64,000 nucleotides of DNA. Source: an uncultured Saprospiraceae bacterium (lineage in GTDB: Bacteria; Bacteroidota; Bacteroidia; Chitinophagales; Saprospiraceae). Both the position numbers and the translations under genes were made by a program. The stretch covers positions 37,574-101,573 of the forward strand of contig CALKJD010000034.1 in NCBI GenBank assembly GCA_937995755.1, read 5' to 3'. Numbering within the stretch: the stretch's first letter is position 1; the number at the start of each line of letters is the position of its first letter. The notes under the pieces were generated by a model. That model did no database searches, was not told where the DNA came from, and saw only the letters and a list, made by a program, of their open reading frames with translations. Of this stretch, positions 52,932 to 61,010 are shown one piece after another.

Positions 52932-54380
52932 TTGACTAATACACTCATCAAAGTAGTAGACTTACAAAAGACAAAGATAATCGCGACACTTGGTCCAGCA
53001 TCTAGTAGTAGAGAAAGATTACTAGAATTGGTTAAAGCTGGAGTAGATGTTTTTCGTCTCAATTTTTCTCACGGTAAACATGAGGATCATCAAGCGGTAA
53101 TAGAGAGGATTGTAGAAATCAATAAGACCTATAAGCAGCACGTAAGCATATTGGGAGATTTACAGGGCCCTAAATTGCGAGTAGGTGAGATAAAGGACAA
53201 TAGGCTGGAGATCAAACCTGGAGATATACTCACATTTACATCTCAGAAATGTGTAGGTACGATGAAGAAGATCTATATGAGCTATGAGCAGTTTCCTCAA
53301 GATGTCAAAGTAGGGGAGAAAGTATTGATCGATGACGGTAAGTTAGTATTGAAAGTAAATGCTACGGATGGTAAATCGCAGGTGAAGCTTGAGGTATTAT
53401 ACGGTGGGATTCTTTCGTCAAATAAAGGAGTGAATCTCCCTGATACAAAGATTTCTCAACCATCGCTTACGGAGAAGGATCTTATAGACCTCGAATTTAT
53501 GTTGACGCAGCCTATTAACTGGATTGCGCTGTCATTTGTCCGTAAAGGCAAAGATATTACCGACCTCAAAAAGAAGATTGCTGAAGCTGGCCATATGGCT
53601 AAAGTAATAGCCAAAGTAGAAAAGCCAGAAGCCATCGCCAACATAAAATCTATTATCAAGGCCACAGATGCAGTTATGGTAGCTAGAGGAGACCTGGGTG
53701 TAGAAGTACCAATGGAGAAGCTTCCAAGTATACAGAAGATGATTATCAAAAGATGTATACAGAAAGGAAAGCCAGTAATCGTAGCGACACAGATGATGGA
53801 GAGTATGATTACTAATCCAAGTCCAACACGAGCAGAAATTACGGATGTAGCTAATGCTGTGTTAGATGGTACTGATGCTGTGATGCTATCTGGAGAGACT
53901 TCAGTTGGTGCCCATCCTGTCAAAGTAGTGGAAGCGATGAATAAGATAATCTATGAGACAGAGAAGTCTTATGAGATACATGGAAAAAGGCCTAAGGCAT
54001 CAGAAGATAGCCCAACATATCTTTCTGACAAGATATGCTTGACGGCTTCTAAGCTTGCGGAGGAAATAGGCGCCAAAGGATTAATTGGAATTACAGTATC
54101 TGGATATACGGCTTTCAAAATGTCGAGTTTTAGACCTTCGTGTCCAATATTTATATTTTCACCGCAAGAAGAAATGCTAGCGACGCTTAATTTGCTCTGG
54201 GGAGTTAAATGCTTTCACTATGACAAGTTCTCTACGACAGACGAGACTATTGCTGATTTAGCGCAGATACTTAAGGAAAAGAAAAAAGTAAAGCAAGGAG
54301 ACATTGTTGTCAATACTGCAGCTATGCCGCTTCATAAGCGTTTCCGTACTAATATGCTGAAGATAACTATGGTGGATTAA
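52932..54380 (+). CDS. pyk: Pyruvate kinase
   Basis: Last step of glycolysis: phosphoenolpyruvate plus ADP to pyruvate plus ATP. 482 residues from a TTG start (no ATG or GTG lies between the promoter and KTKIIATLGPASSS). Motifs: DVFRLNFSHG, ILGDLQGPKLRVGE, the catalytic lysine region in IALSFVRKG, AKVEKPEAI, MVARGDLGVEVP and TRAEITDVANAVLDGTDAVMLSGETSVG, then the C-terminal regulatory domain. The stop codon directly abuts repeat locus D. Confidence 0.96.
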   Translation: MTNTLIKVVDLQKTKIIATLGPASSSRERLLELVKAGVDVFRLNFSHGKHEDHQAVIERIVEINKTYKQHVSILGDLQGPKLRVGEIKDNRLEIKPGDILTFTSQKCVGTMKKIYMSYEQFPQDVKVGEKVLIDDGKLVLKVNATDGKSQVKLEVLYGGILSSNKGVNLPDTKISQPSLTEKDLIDLEFMLTQPINWIALSFVRKGKDITDLKKKIAEAGHMAKVIAKVEKPEAIANIKSIIKATDAVMVARGDLGVEVPMEKLPSIQKMIIKRCIQKGKPVIVATQMMESMITNPSPTRAEITDVANAVLDGTDAVMLSGETSVGAHPVKVVEAMNKIIYETEKSYEIHGKRPKASEDSPTYLSDKICLTASKLAEEIGAKGLIGITVSGYTAFKMSSFRPSCPIFIFSPQEEMLATLNLLWGVKCFHYDKFSTTDETIADLAQILKEKKKVKQGDIVVNTAAMPLHKRFRTNMLKITMVD

Positions 54381-54563
54381 AGCTTTTTTTTTCAAAGAAA
54401 AAAAACGCTGACAGCGGAGTCAGGCAGTGTTTTCAAAAGGAAAACACGTTGACACTGCCATTAAAAGAGCTTTTTTTTCAAAGAAAAAAAACGCTGACAG
54501 CGGAGTCAGGCAGTGTTTTCAAAAGGAAAACACGTTGACACTGTCTTTTTTTACAGAAAAAAA
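54381..54563 (+). repeat. Tandem hairpin element, locus D (2 units plus degenerate third, period 87)
   Basis: Begins at the base after the pyk stop. Hairpin 1 pairs AGC-T8/9 with A8-c-GCT around caaag, followed at once by GACA (54410-54413). Hairpin 2 pairs GTGTTTTC with GAAAACAC around aaaag (54427-54447), and an outer alternative pairs GGCAGTG with CACTGCC (54423-54459). Further competing stems exist (CTGAC/GTCAG, CGCT/AGCG). Unit 2 starts at 54468. A third remnant pairs T7 with A7 around acag (54546-54563). Confidence 0.8.
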
Positions 54564-54793
54564 TAGGTTTAATAAGCGTGTAACGGACAGGATTTTTTGT
54601 GAAGGGACTGCGTCTATTGTCCTTGCTGCTTCAGTAGGGAGTAGAAAAAGGTTATGAAGTTAGATAACTTCCAATGCGTATCTCAAACTTTAAGTTGCTG
54701 TTTGCTAGAGGAATCTATTTCGCCCTTCATCCGTTAATACTGTACGAGGTAATACCGTATCTTTACCTTATATCATATAACTATTAGTACTAG

Positions 54794-56284
54794 ATGAAGA
54801 TTTACCACTTAGTTTTTACATGCCTATTATCATTCTCTTTGACTGCACAAGACAATGTGGACAATGGATGGACAGAGGAAAAGGTCACTTTAGAGCAATC
54901 ATTTATGGATGCTAATATCCAGATTATGATAGGTAAGTATGATGAAGCGATCAAAATACTTAAGGAAATATATAAGCAGGATAGTAGTAATCCAGGGCTC
55001 AACTTCCAGATGGCTCAGGTCTATGGTTCATTAAATGATCTTCCTTCGGCGATAAAGCATGCCAAGAAAGCGTTAAGTGAATCGCCTGATAATGAATTTT
55101 ATAATCTCTTGCTTGGCAATCTGTATGTAGAATCTAATCAGATGGGGGAAGCGGTACAAGTATTGGATAAATTGATCGTATTGCAGCCAGAAAAAACTGA
55201 GTATTATGATATGTTGGCTAGAGCTCATCTTCGTACTGGAGATTACAATAAAGCAATAGCCACTTTTGATCAGTTAGAAACTCAACTTGGATTTAGTGAA
55301 GATCTAGCATTGCGAAAAGTGGATATTTTAGATGAAAATGGTAAGTCGGAAGAGGTAATCAAAGTGCTTCAAAGATTGGTGTCTGTATATCCTGAAACGA
55401 TGAGATATAGATATAACCTAGCCTCGTACCATAAGAATCAAGGGAATGATAAGGATGCTTTGAAGGTCTATAAAGAAATACTGGAATTAGAACCAGAAGA
55501 TCCTACAGCAAATCTAGCCATGCTAGACAATCCTGATAATCCAAAAGATGAAAAGGGGTACCTCAGTGCTTTGCAACCATTAATCGAAAGTGATAAGATT
55601 CCATTAGACAAAAAGATACTAGAGATGATACCCTATCTAGAAAGATTGGGTTCAGAGCCAGAGCTTGGTGGTCCATTGCTCAAGATAGGCAAGACATTAG
55701 TACAGTTGCATCCTAATGAAGCAAAGGTTCGTGCGATGTATGCTGACATCTTTAATGGATTGGGCAATACGGATAAGGCGATAGAGCAATATGAAAAGAC
55801 TATTGAGCTCAACGATAATGTGTATACAGTATGGGAGCAGCTAATCATGGCTTACGACCAGAAAGGTGATTATACTGCTATGGCTACAAGGGCGGAAGAT
55901 GCTATGGATCTATATCCTAATAAGGCGTCGGCTTATTATCTATACGCAAGTGCAAAGATATCGTCAGGTGAATTGGAAGAGGCGGCAGATTACCTCCAAG
56001 ATGCTGAGATGATAGCAGGTAAAGATTTATATCATAAAGCTAACGTCGAAAATCAAAAAGCTAGACTTGCTATGAAGCAAAAAAGATTTGATGATGCCGC
56101 TAAACATTTATCTATATCTTCTGAATGGTCAATGGGCCAAGATCCACAATCTGTTGAGTTGCTTGGTGATTTAGCTTCGTTGAAAGGTGACAAAACAAAA
56201 GCTATTGATTATTGGAAGAAAGCAGAAAAGCTCGGATCTCTTAATCCAAAGTTATCAGCGAAAATTACTCGAGGGTCTTTATAG
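54794..56284 (+). CDS. Exported TPR-repeat protein
   Basis: Protein of 496 residues with a cleavable signal peptide (FSLTAQ) and about ten tetratricopeptide repeats, for example GKYDEAIKILKEIYKQDSSNPGLNFQMAQVYG, GEAVQVLDKLIVLQPEKTEYYDMLARAHLRTGDYNKAI and GDYTAMATRAEDAMDLYPNKASAYYLYASAKI. A periplasmic or outer-membrane scaffold. The order TPR protein, DUF4292 lipoprotein, EnvC-like protein recurs in Bacteroidota, so a role in envelope assembly is likely, but the partner is unknown. First gene of a four-gene plus-strand run ending with hflX. Confidence 0.88.
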   Translation: MKIYHLVFTCLLSFSLTAQDNVDNGWTEEKVTLEQSFMDANIQIMIGKYDEAIKILKEIYKQDSSNPGLNFQMAQVYGSLNDLPSAIKHAKKALSESPDNEFYNLLLGNLYVESNQMGEAVQVLDKLIVLQPEKTEYYDMLARAHLRTGDYNKAIATFDQLETQLGFSEDLALRKVDILDENGKSEEVIKVLQRLVSVYPETMRYRYNLASYHKNQGNDKDALKVYKEILELEPEDPTANLAMLDNPDNPKDEKGYLSALQPLIESDKIPLDKKILEMIPYLERLGSEPELGGPLLKIGKTLVQLHPNEAKVRAMYADIFNGLGNTDKAIEQYEKTIELNDNVYTVWEQLIMAYDQKGDYTAMATRAEDAMDLYPNKASAYYLYASAKISSGELEEAADYLQDAEMIAGKDLYHKANVENQKARLAMKQKRFDDAAKHLSISSEWSMGQDPQSVELLGDLASLKGDKTKAIDYWKKAEKLGSLNPKLSAKITRGSL

Positions 56285-56325
56285 GACATTCATTTTTTTA
56301 GAAGATTTCTGAATAGCATATCTAC

Positions 56326-57087
56326 ATGAAACATATTTTATTCTTCATTTTATTAGGAAGTATATTACTGCTAAGTGCCTGTAAGACGAAGAAAGTAGTC
56401 ATGTCAGGACCTGCGCCTATTTATAGTGATGGAGAAATAGTACAAGCTTTAGAAGATAGAAATGTCAGCTGGGAATGGTTGATTTCTAAAGCGGGTATCA
56501 ATATAGATTCTCCATCTGAAAAAGTGGGAGGTACTATGTATCTCCGTATGAAACGTGATAGCGTGATATGGGTGATGGTAAAAAAGTTTGGAGTAGAGGC
56601 TGTCAGAGCTCAAATCACACCTGATTCTTTTCAGATTGTATATCGATTAGACAGGTCATATGACGAAGGTCGAATTGAAGATTTAATGAATCACTATAAG
56701 TTGGATTTGGCATTTGAAGATATGCAGCAGATGATGTTTGGTAATGTTATGCTGCCAGATAGCGCTCATACTAAAGTGAAACAGTCAGAGAAAGAGCATC
56801 TCGTAAGTGGAGTGAGTGGAGATCTCAAATTAATGTATAGCTTAGATCCTTATCAATTACTGCTTCAGAGTATACTTATCAATGATAGTAAGAATAGAGA
56901 TGTCAATATTGAATATCTAGATTATAGGGATACGGAGGATTTTGGTGCTATTCCCTTCGAGCGGAGATATAGATTGCCGTATAGTGAAACGGAAACTGCT
57001 TCTCTTCAATTAGAATTCAAAGATTTTGAGATCAATGCACCTAGAGCTATTAAATTTTCTATTCCTTCGCATTATGAAAAGTTGTAA
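56326..57087 (+). CDS. DUF4292 lipoprotein
   Basis: Lipoprotein of 253 residues with lipobox LSAC (Cys19). The mature part is a LolB/LolA-like half-barrel: ALEDRNVSWEWLISKAGINI, GTMYLRMKRDSVIWVMVKKFGVEAVRAQITPDSFQIVYR and a repeated strand pattern to the end (KFSIPSHYEKL). DUF4292 proteins may handle lipid or lipoprotein traffic in the periplasm, inferred from fold similarity only. The stop overlaps the next gene's start by 14 bases, showing co-translation with the EnvC-like protein. Confidence 0.85.
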   Translation: MKHILFFILLGSILLLSACKTKKVVMSGPAPIYSDGEIVQALEDRNVSWEWLISKAGINIDSPSEKVGGTMYLRMKRDSVIWVMVKKFGVEAVRAQITPDSFQIVYRLDRSYDEGRIEDLMNHYKLDLAFEDMQQMMFGNVMLPDSAHTKVKQSEKEHLVSGVSGDLKLMYSLDPYQLLLQSILINDSKNRDVNIEYLDYRDTEDFGAIPFERRYRLPYSETETASLQLEFKDFEINAPRAIKFSIPSHYEKL

Positions 57088-58210
57088 TTTTTTACTGCTG
57101 TTAGTATGGTGTACGATGTCGATTGCTCTCTCTGCACAAGATAGAGATCAGCTAGAATTAGAGCGTATGCAAGTGATAGAGTCCATAGAAGCTACGGATG
57201 ATCTGATAGCTAATAGTGAGTCGGATAGACAAAAAGGGATCGCTACATTAGTTGCTCTTCGTGGTCAGATTAGTCAAAGGAATGCTTTACTGAATAACAT
57301 AAAGCAATCAATCTCTGCAGCCGAACTGGAAATAGAATACAATCTTACTACACTTGATAGTCTAAATACTAAAGTGGCAAGTATCGAAGATCAATATGCC
57401 TTATTACTTCGGTCCAAGTATGTACGACGTCTGACTGGGAGTAAGTGGATTACAATATTTTCAGCTAGTAATATCAACGAAGCTTTTTTGAGATGGAATT
57501 ATTATCGACAGTTTGATGCGTATCGACAATCCAAAATAGCAGAGCTAGAAACTATACAAGAAGTGATAGCAAGAAAGAATGACGAGATTAAAAAATATGC
57601 TTTAGAAAACTCTGCATTAATCCAAGAGCAGTTGCGCCAAAATAGTGAATTGCAAAGAAGGATTGAGCAGCAAAACGAATTACTTAAGGATCTGCAAAAG
57701 GATAAAGCTATACTCCAAAGTCAACTTTCTGTGATCAAAGAAGCTCGTGAATCGCTCAATCAAGCTATAGAGTCGAGAGTCTTAGGCGAACTATCTGGAG
57801 CAAATATAGGTTCTGATAATAGTGTGTCTGATGAAACTAATCCAGAAATCGTAAAAGGCGAAGTAATCTTGCCTATTACAAATGGGTATGTAGTAGATTT
57901 TTCTATTGGAGATGAGGATAGAATTAAAACCTTATCAATCTCCGCTGCCAAGGGCAGTAGTGTTATATCTATTGCGCCTGGAAGAGTCGTAAGTATCAAA
58001 TCGGTAAATGGTTATGGAAAGATGATTATCTTACAACATGGCCAATATTACAGCATCTATGCAAATCTCAATACTGTAGATGTGAAGGTGGGAAATACTG
58101 TAGAAAAAAGCGATAGAATTGGAACTGTAGATACGAGTGTAGATAATCTTCATTTTGAATTTTGGAAAGACAAAGTGAGATTAGATGCTAAGGCGTGGTT
58201 AGATAAGTAG
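57074..58210 (+). CDS. envC: EnvC-like murein hydrolase activator with degenerate LytM domain
   Basis: Exported protein of about 378 residues starting at MKSCNFLLLLVWCTMSIALSAQ; the ORF-track start 16 codons earlier lacks a signal peptide. Residues ~25-230 form a long coiled coil (ERMQVIESIEATDDLIANSESDR, QNELLKDLQKDKAILQSQL). The C-terminal ~110 residues are a LytM domain that has lost the HxxxD zinc motif (AAKGSSVISIAPGRV) and has YANL instead of YxHL, though HFEFW remains. Such inactive LytM domains activate amidases during cell separation. Overlaps the DUF4292 gene. Confidence 0.87.
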   Translation: MKSCNFLLLLVWCTMSIALSAQDRDQLELERMQVIESIEATDDLIANSESDRQKGIATLVALRGQISQRNALLNNIKQSISAAELEIEYNLTTLDSLNTKVASIEDQYALLLRSKYVRRLTGSKWITIFSASNINEAFLRWNYYRQFDAYRQSKIAELETIQEVIARKNDEIKKYALENSALIQEQLRQNSELQRRIEQQNELLKDLQKDKAILQSQLSVIKEARESLNQAIESRVLGELSGANIGSDNSVSDETNPEIVKGEVILPITNGYVVDFSIGDEDRIKTLSISAAKGSSVISIAPGRVVSIKSVNGYGKMIILQHGQYYSIYANLNTVDVKVGNTVEKSDRIGTVDTSVDNLHFEFWKDKVRLDAKAWLDK

Positions 58211-58244
58211 GGAAGTTATTTTTATAAAATAAGGAACAAGAATT

Positions 58245-59459
58245 ATGAGTGATAATTGGCAAATAGGGAAAGAGAAAGTAAAAGGTCTCAGAAAAGAAAC
58301 TGAATACGCTGTGTTGGTTGGTGTTATCACTAAGCAATACACTGAAGAGCAGGCAAAAGAACATCTTGATGAGTTGGAGTTTTTGGCAAAGACTGCAGGA
58401 GCAGAAATCAAGAAACGTGTGACTCAGAAGTTGCAGCATCCTGATGTACGTACTTTCGTCGGTAAAGGTAAGCTGCAAGAAATTGCGGAATACATTGAAC
58501 GCAATGAAGATATTTCGCTGGTTATATTTGACGATGATCTTACTGGAAAGCAAGCTAGTATACTAGAGGAAGAACTCAAAGTAAAAATCGTAGATCGGAG
58601 TACATTAATACTCGATATATTTGCTAGTAGAGCGCAGACTGCGCAGGCAAAAACGCAAGTAGAATTGGCACAGACGCAGTATATGCTACCTAGGTTGAGA
58701 GGTCTATGGGATCACTTAGAAAGACAGAAAGGTGGTATTGGTATGAGAGGGCCAGGAGAGATGGAGATAGAGACGGATAGACGTATCGTAAGAGATAAAA
58801 TATCTAAACTCAAAAAGCAACTTGAAAAGATAGATCAGCAGAATTCTACTCAGCGAAAAAATCGTGGAGCTCTTATCAGAGTCGCGCTTGTAGGATATAC
58901 TAATGCGGGTAAGTCTACTTTGATGAATCGACTTAGTAAGTCGGAAGTATTCGCGGAGAATAAGTTATTTGCAACTTTGGACACTACGGTCAGGAAAGTA
59001 GTGTTTGGGACGATGCCATTCTTGCTTTCTGATACGGTTGGATTTATAAGGAAATTGCCTCACCACTTGATAGAGAGTTTTAAATCTACATTGGATGAAG
59101 TAAGAGAAAGTGATATATTAGTACATGTAGTCGATATCGCTCATCCTCAGTTTGAAGATCACTTGAAAACGGTAAGAATGACCTTGCAAGAACTCGGTGT
59201 GACGGATAAACCAACACTCTTAGTTTTTAATAAAATAGATCTTTATAAAGAGAAGTATTTTGATGACTTTCTAGATGATGAAGTAAAGTCGGAAATCATA
59301 ACTGAATTAAAATCTAATCTTAAAAACAATTATGACGATGATAATATTTTCATCTCAGCAGTTACTAAAGAGAACGTAGATGAACTCCGAGCTAAGTTGA
59401 CGGAGATGATAGATTTGGAGTACAATAAAGTATATCCATACAAAACTAAAACATGGTAA
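58245..59459 (+). CDS. hflX: Ribosome-splitting GTPase HflX
   Basis: GTPase that splits stalled ribosomes after stress. 404 residues. N-terminal HflX domain (VRTFVGKGKLQEIAEYIE, VIFDDDLTGKQASILEEEL, DIFASRAQTAQAKTQVELAQTQYMLPRL), the glycine-rich MRGPGEMEIETDRR, then the G domain: G1 GYTNAGKST, G2/G3 FATLDTTVRK and SDTVGFI, G4 FNKID, G5 ISA. All are intact. The TAA stop merges with the first repeat of locus E. Last gene of the TPR-DUF4292-EnvC run. Confidence 0.96.
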   Translation: MSDNWQIGKEKVKGLRKETEYAVLVGVITKQYTEEQAKEHLDELEFLAKTAGAEIKKRVTQKLQHPDVRTFVGKGKLQEIAEYIERNEDISLVIFDDDLTGKQASILEEELKVKIVDRSTLILDIFASRAQTAQAKTQVELAQTQYMLPRLRGLWDHLERQKGGIGMRGPGEMEIETDRRIVRDKISKLKKQLEKIDQQNSTQRKNRGALIRVALVGYTNAGKSTLMNRLSKSEVFAENKLFATLDTTVRKVVFGTMPFLLSDTVGFIRKLPHHLIESFKSTLDEVRESDILVHVVDIAHPQFEDHLKTVRMTLQELGVTDKPTLLVFNKIDLYKEKYFDDFLDDEVKSEIITELKSNLKNNYDDDNIFISAVTKENVDELRAKLTEMIDLEYNKVYPYKTKTW

Positions 59460-59554
59460 TTTCCGGCTTTTCGAAGAAAAACGGAAATAACGAAACACGA
59501 CAATTCCGTGTTTCGAAAAAGTAGATTTCCGGCTTTTCGAAGAAAAACGGAAAT
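59459..59554 (+). repeat. Tandem hairpin element, locus E (1.5 units, period 66)
   Basis: Starts on the last base of the hflX stop codon. Hairpin 1 pairs ATTTCCG with CGGAAAT, with an inner TTTTC/GAAAA stem around gaa. Hairpin 2 pairs CGAAACACG with CGTGTTTCG around acaattc (59491-59515). Hairpin 1 then repeats at 59525-59554, preceded by GTAG. Same order and same loop core as locus C, but the hairpin-2 stem differs on both sides in a compensated way. Confidence 0.8.
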
Positions 59555-59614
59555 ATCAAAATAGAGTAAGTGTTGTCAAAATTTAAGTAGCAAATTTTTA
59601 AAACTATATCAAAG

Positions 59615-60118
59615 ATGTCAGTGCTCCAATACAAAAAAGCAATCGTAGCCGAAACTCGTAGGCGGATCATAGAAGAGTCATTACCTCGAATTAAGCAATG
59701 CCTTGATGAATTGTCGGATGAGCAGATATGGCAAAAAGCAAATGCCAATACTAATTCGGTAGGAAATCTAGTTATGCATTTATGTGGCAATGTTCGCCAA
59801 TGGATAATGCATGGATTGGATGGTCAGCATGATGTAAGAGAACGAGATATTGAGTTTAGTGAAAAAGGGCCGATACCCAAGAAGGTTTTGCATAATCAAT
59901 TGAATATTATGATGCATGATCTAGATAAAGCGTTAGGTCGCATAGTAGATCAAGATTTGTTGGAGATGAAGACGATCCAAAAACACTTTCATGAGAATGG
60001 AGTAAGTATTCTCTTTCATGTAACGGAGCATTTTAGTTACCATACAGGTCAAATTACCTATTTTACAAAGATGGTTAAAGATATTGATACTGCCTATTAT
60101 GGCAATTTAGATTTATAG
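59615..60118 (+). CDS. DinB-family four-helix protein
   Basis: Protein of 167 residues with the DinB/DUF1572-like fold. A metal triad of histidines is visible: VMHLCGN in helix 2, and HVTEHFSYHTGQI in the last helices, the characteristic H-x3-H spacing. The family includes thiol-dependent transferases (bacillithiol, mycothiol) and many uncharacterised members. Cofactor thiol and substrate are unknown. It stands alone, after repeat locus E. The 203-base gap that follows has a loose CCTTTCA/TGAAAGG stem but no gene. Confidence 0.82.
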   Translation: MSVLQYKKAIVAETRRRIIEESLPRIKQCLDELSDEQIWQKANANTNSVGNLVMHLCGNVRQWIMHGLDGQHDVRERDIEFSEKGPIPKKVLHNQLNIMMHDLDKALGRIVDQDLLEMKTIQKHFHENGVSILFHVTEHFSYHTGQITYFTKMVKDIDTAYYGNLDL

Positions 60119-60321
60119 CTCCTTTCAGCTTCCTAAGCCGCAGAGATTGGTAAGTTGAAAGGTATAGACTCAACTTCATCATATTAGTCTATAGCCTTCA
60201 GTATGGATTGACCATTACTAAGCGGTTACTCGCTAAATTATTCCTACTTTTACTACTTATATCAACCCTTGCAGCGTTAGATACGTTAAAGCATTGGTTC
60301 ATCTAAAGTAGAGTAGACATT

Positions 60322-61002
60322 TTGAAAAGAACAACACTAATATTTCTGACAATTATAGGCGTATTGATTATAGATCAATGGCTAAAAGTCCACATCAAAT
60401 TGACCTATCCAATCGGAGAAGGTTTCAAAATGTTTGGTCAGGATTGGGCACGCATACATTTCGTAGAGAATAAAGGTATGGCCTTTGGTCTAGAGATGGG
60501 CGGAGAAGCTGGAAAGTACGCACTGTCTATTTTCCGCATATTGATGGTGGGACTCTTAGGCTTTATTATAAAAGGCCTAGTAGAAGCGAAAGAGTCAAAG
60601 TGGTTAATAGTATGTTTCTCATTGATCATAGCAGGTGCTGTAGGCAATATCATTGATAGTATGGTGTATGGTTTGATATTTTCTGCCTCATCATTTCATG
60701 GTCCTGTAGCAGAGTTTATGCCTGAAGCAGGAGGATACGCACCATTTCTTCAAGGTAAGGTCGTAGATATGTTTCATTTTCCAATGGTCACTACTACTTG
60801 GCCAGAATGGGTGCCAAAGTGGGGTGGGAGCTCTCTTGAATTTTTCAGACCCGTATTTAATGTTGCAGATGCCGCTATATCAGTAGGTGTCATTGCTATA
60901 TTACTTTTTCATAGAAGCTTTTTTACTAAGCCAGAAGCCAACAAACATTCAGATGCTAACAGTACGGTTACACCTACAGTAGTATCATTAGAAGAAGAAT
61001 AA
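60322..61002 (+). CDS. lspA: Lipoprotein signal peptidase LspA
   Basis: Removes signal peptides from prolipoproteins, needed for the many lipoproteins in this window. 226 residues from a TTG start giving MKRTTLIFLTIIGVLIIDQWLK, the expected first helix. The catalytic aspartates are Asp149 (GKVVDMFHF) and Asp183 (FNVADAAIS); VENKGMAFGL and AGAVGNIID are also present. The inserted loop between the last two helices (TTTWPEWVPKWGGSSLEFFRP) is characteristic of Bacteroidota LspA. An acidic, threonine-rich tail follows. paaZ begins 8 bases downstream. Confidence 0.95.
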   Translation: MKRTTLIFLTIIGVLIIDQWLKVHIKLTYPIGEGFKMFGQDWARIHFVENKGMAFGLEMGGEAGKYALSIFRILMVGLLGFIIKGLVEAKESKWLIVCFSLIIAGAVGNIIDSMVYGLIFSASSFHGPVAEFMPEAGGYAPFLQGKVVDMFHFPMVTTTWPEWVPKWGGSSLEFFRPVFNVADAAISVGVIAILLFHRSFFTKPEANKHSDANSTVTPTVVSLEEE

Positions 61003-61010
61003 AATAACAT

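Noticed and set aside
54427-54657. 76-residue ORF after pyk
   Set aside because: It lies almost wholly in repeat locus D and has low-complexity, arginine/lysine-rich sequence from the repeats.
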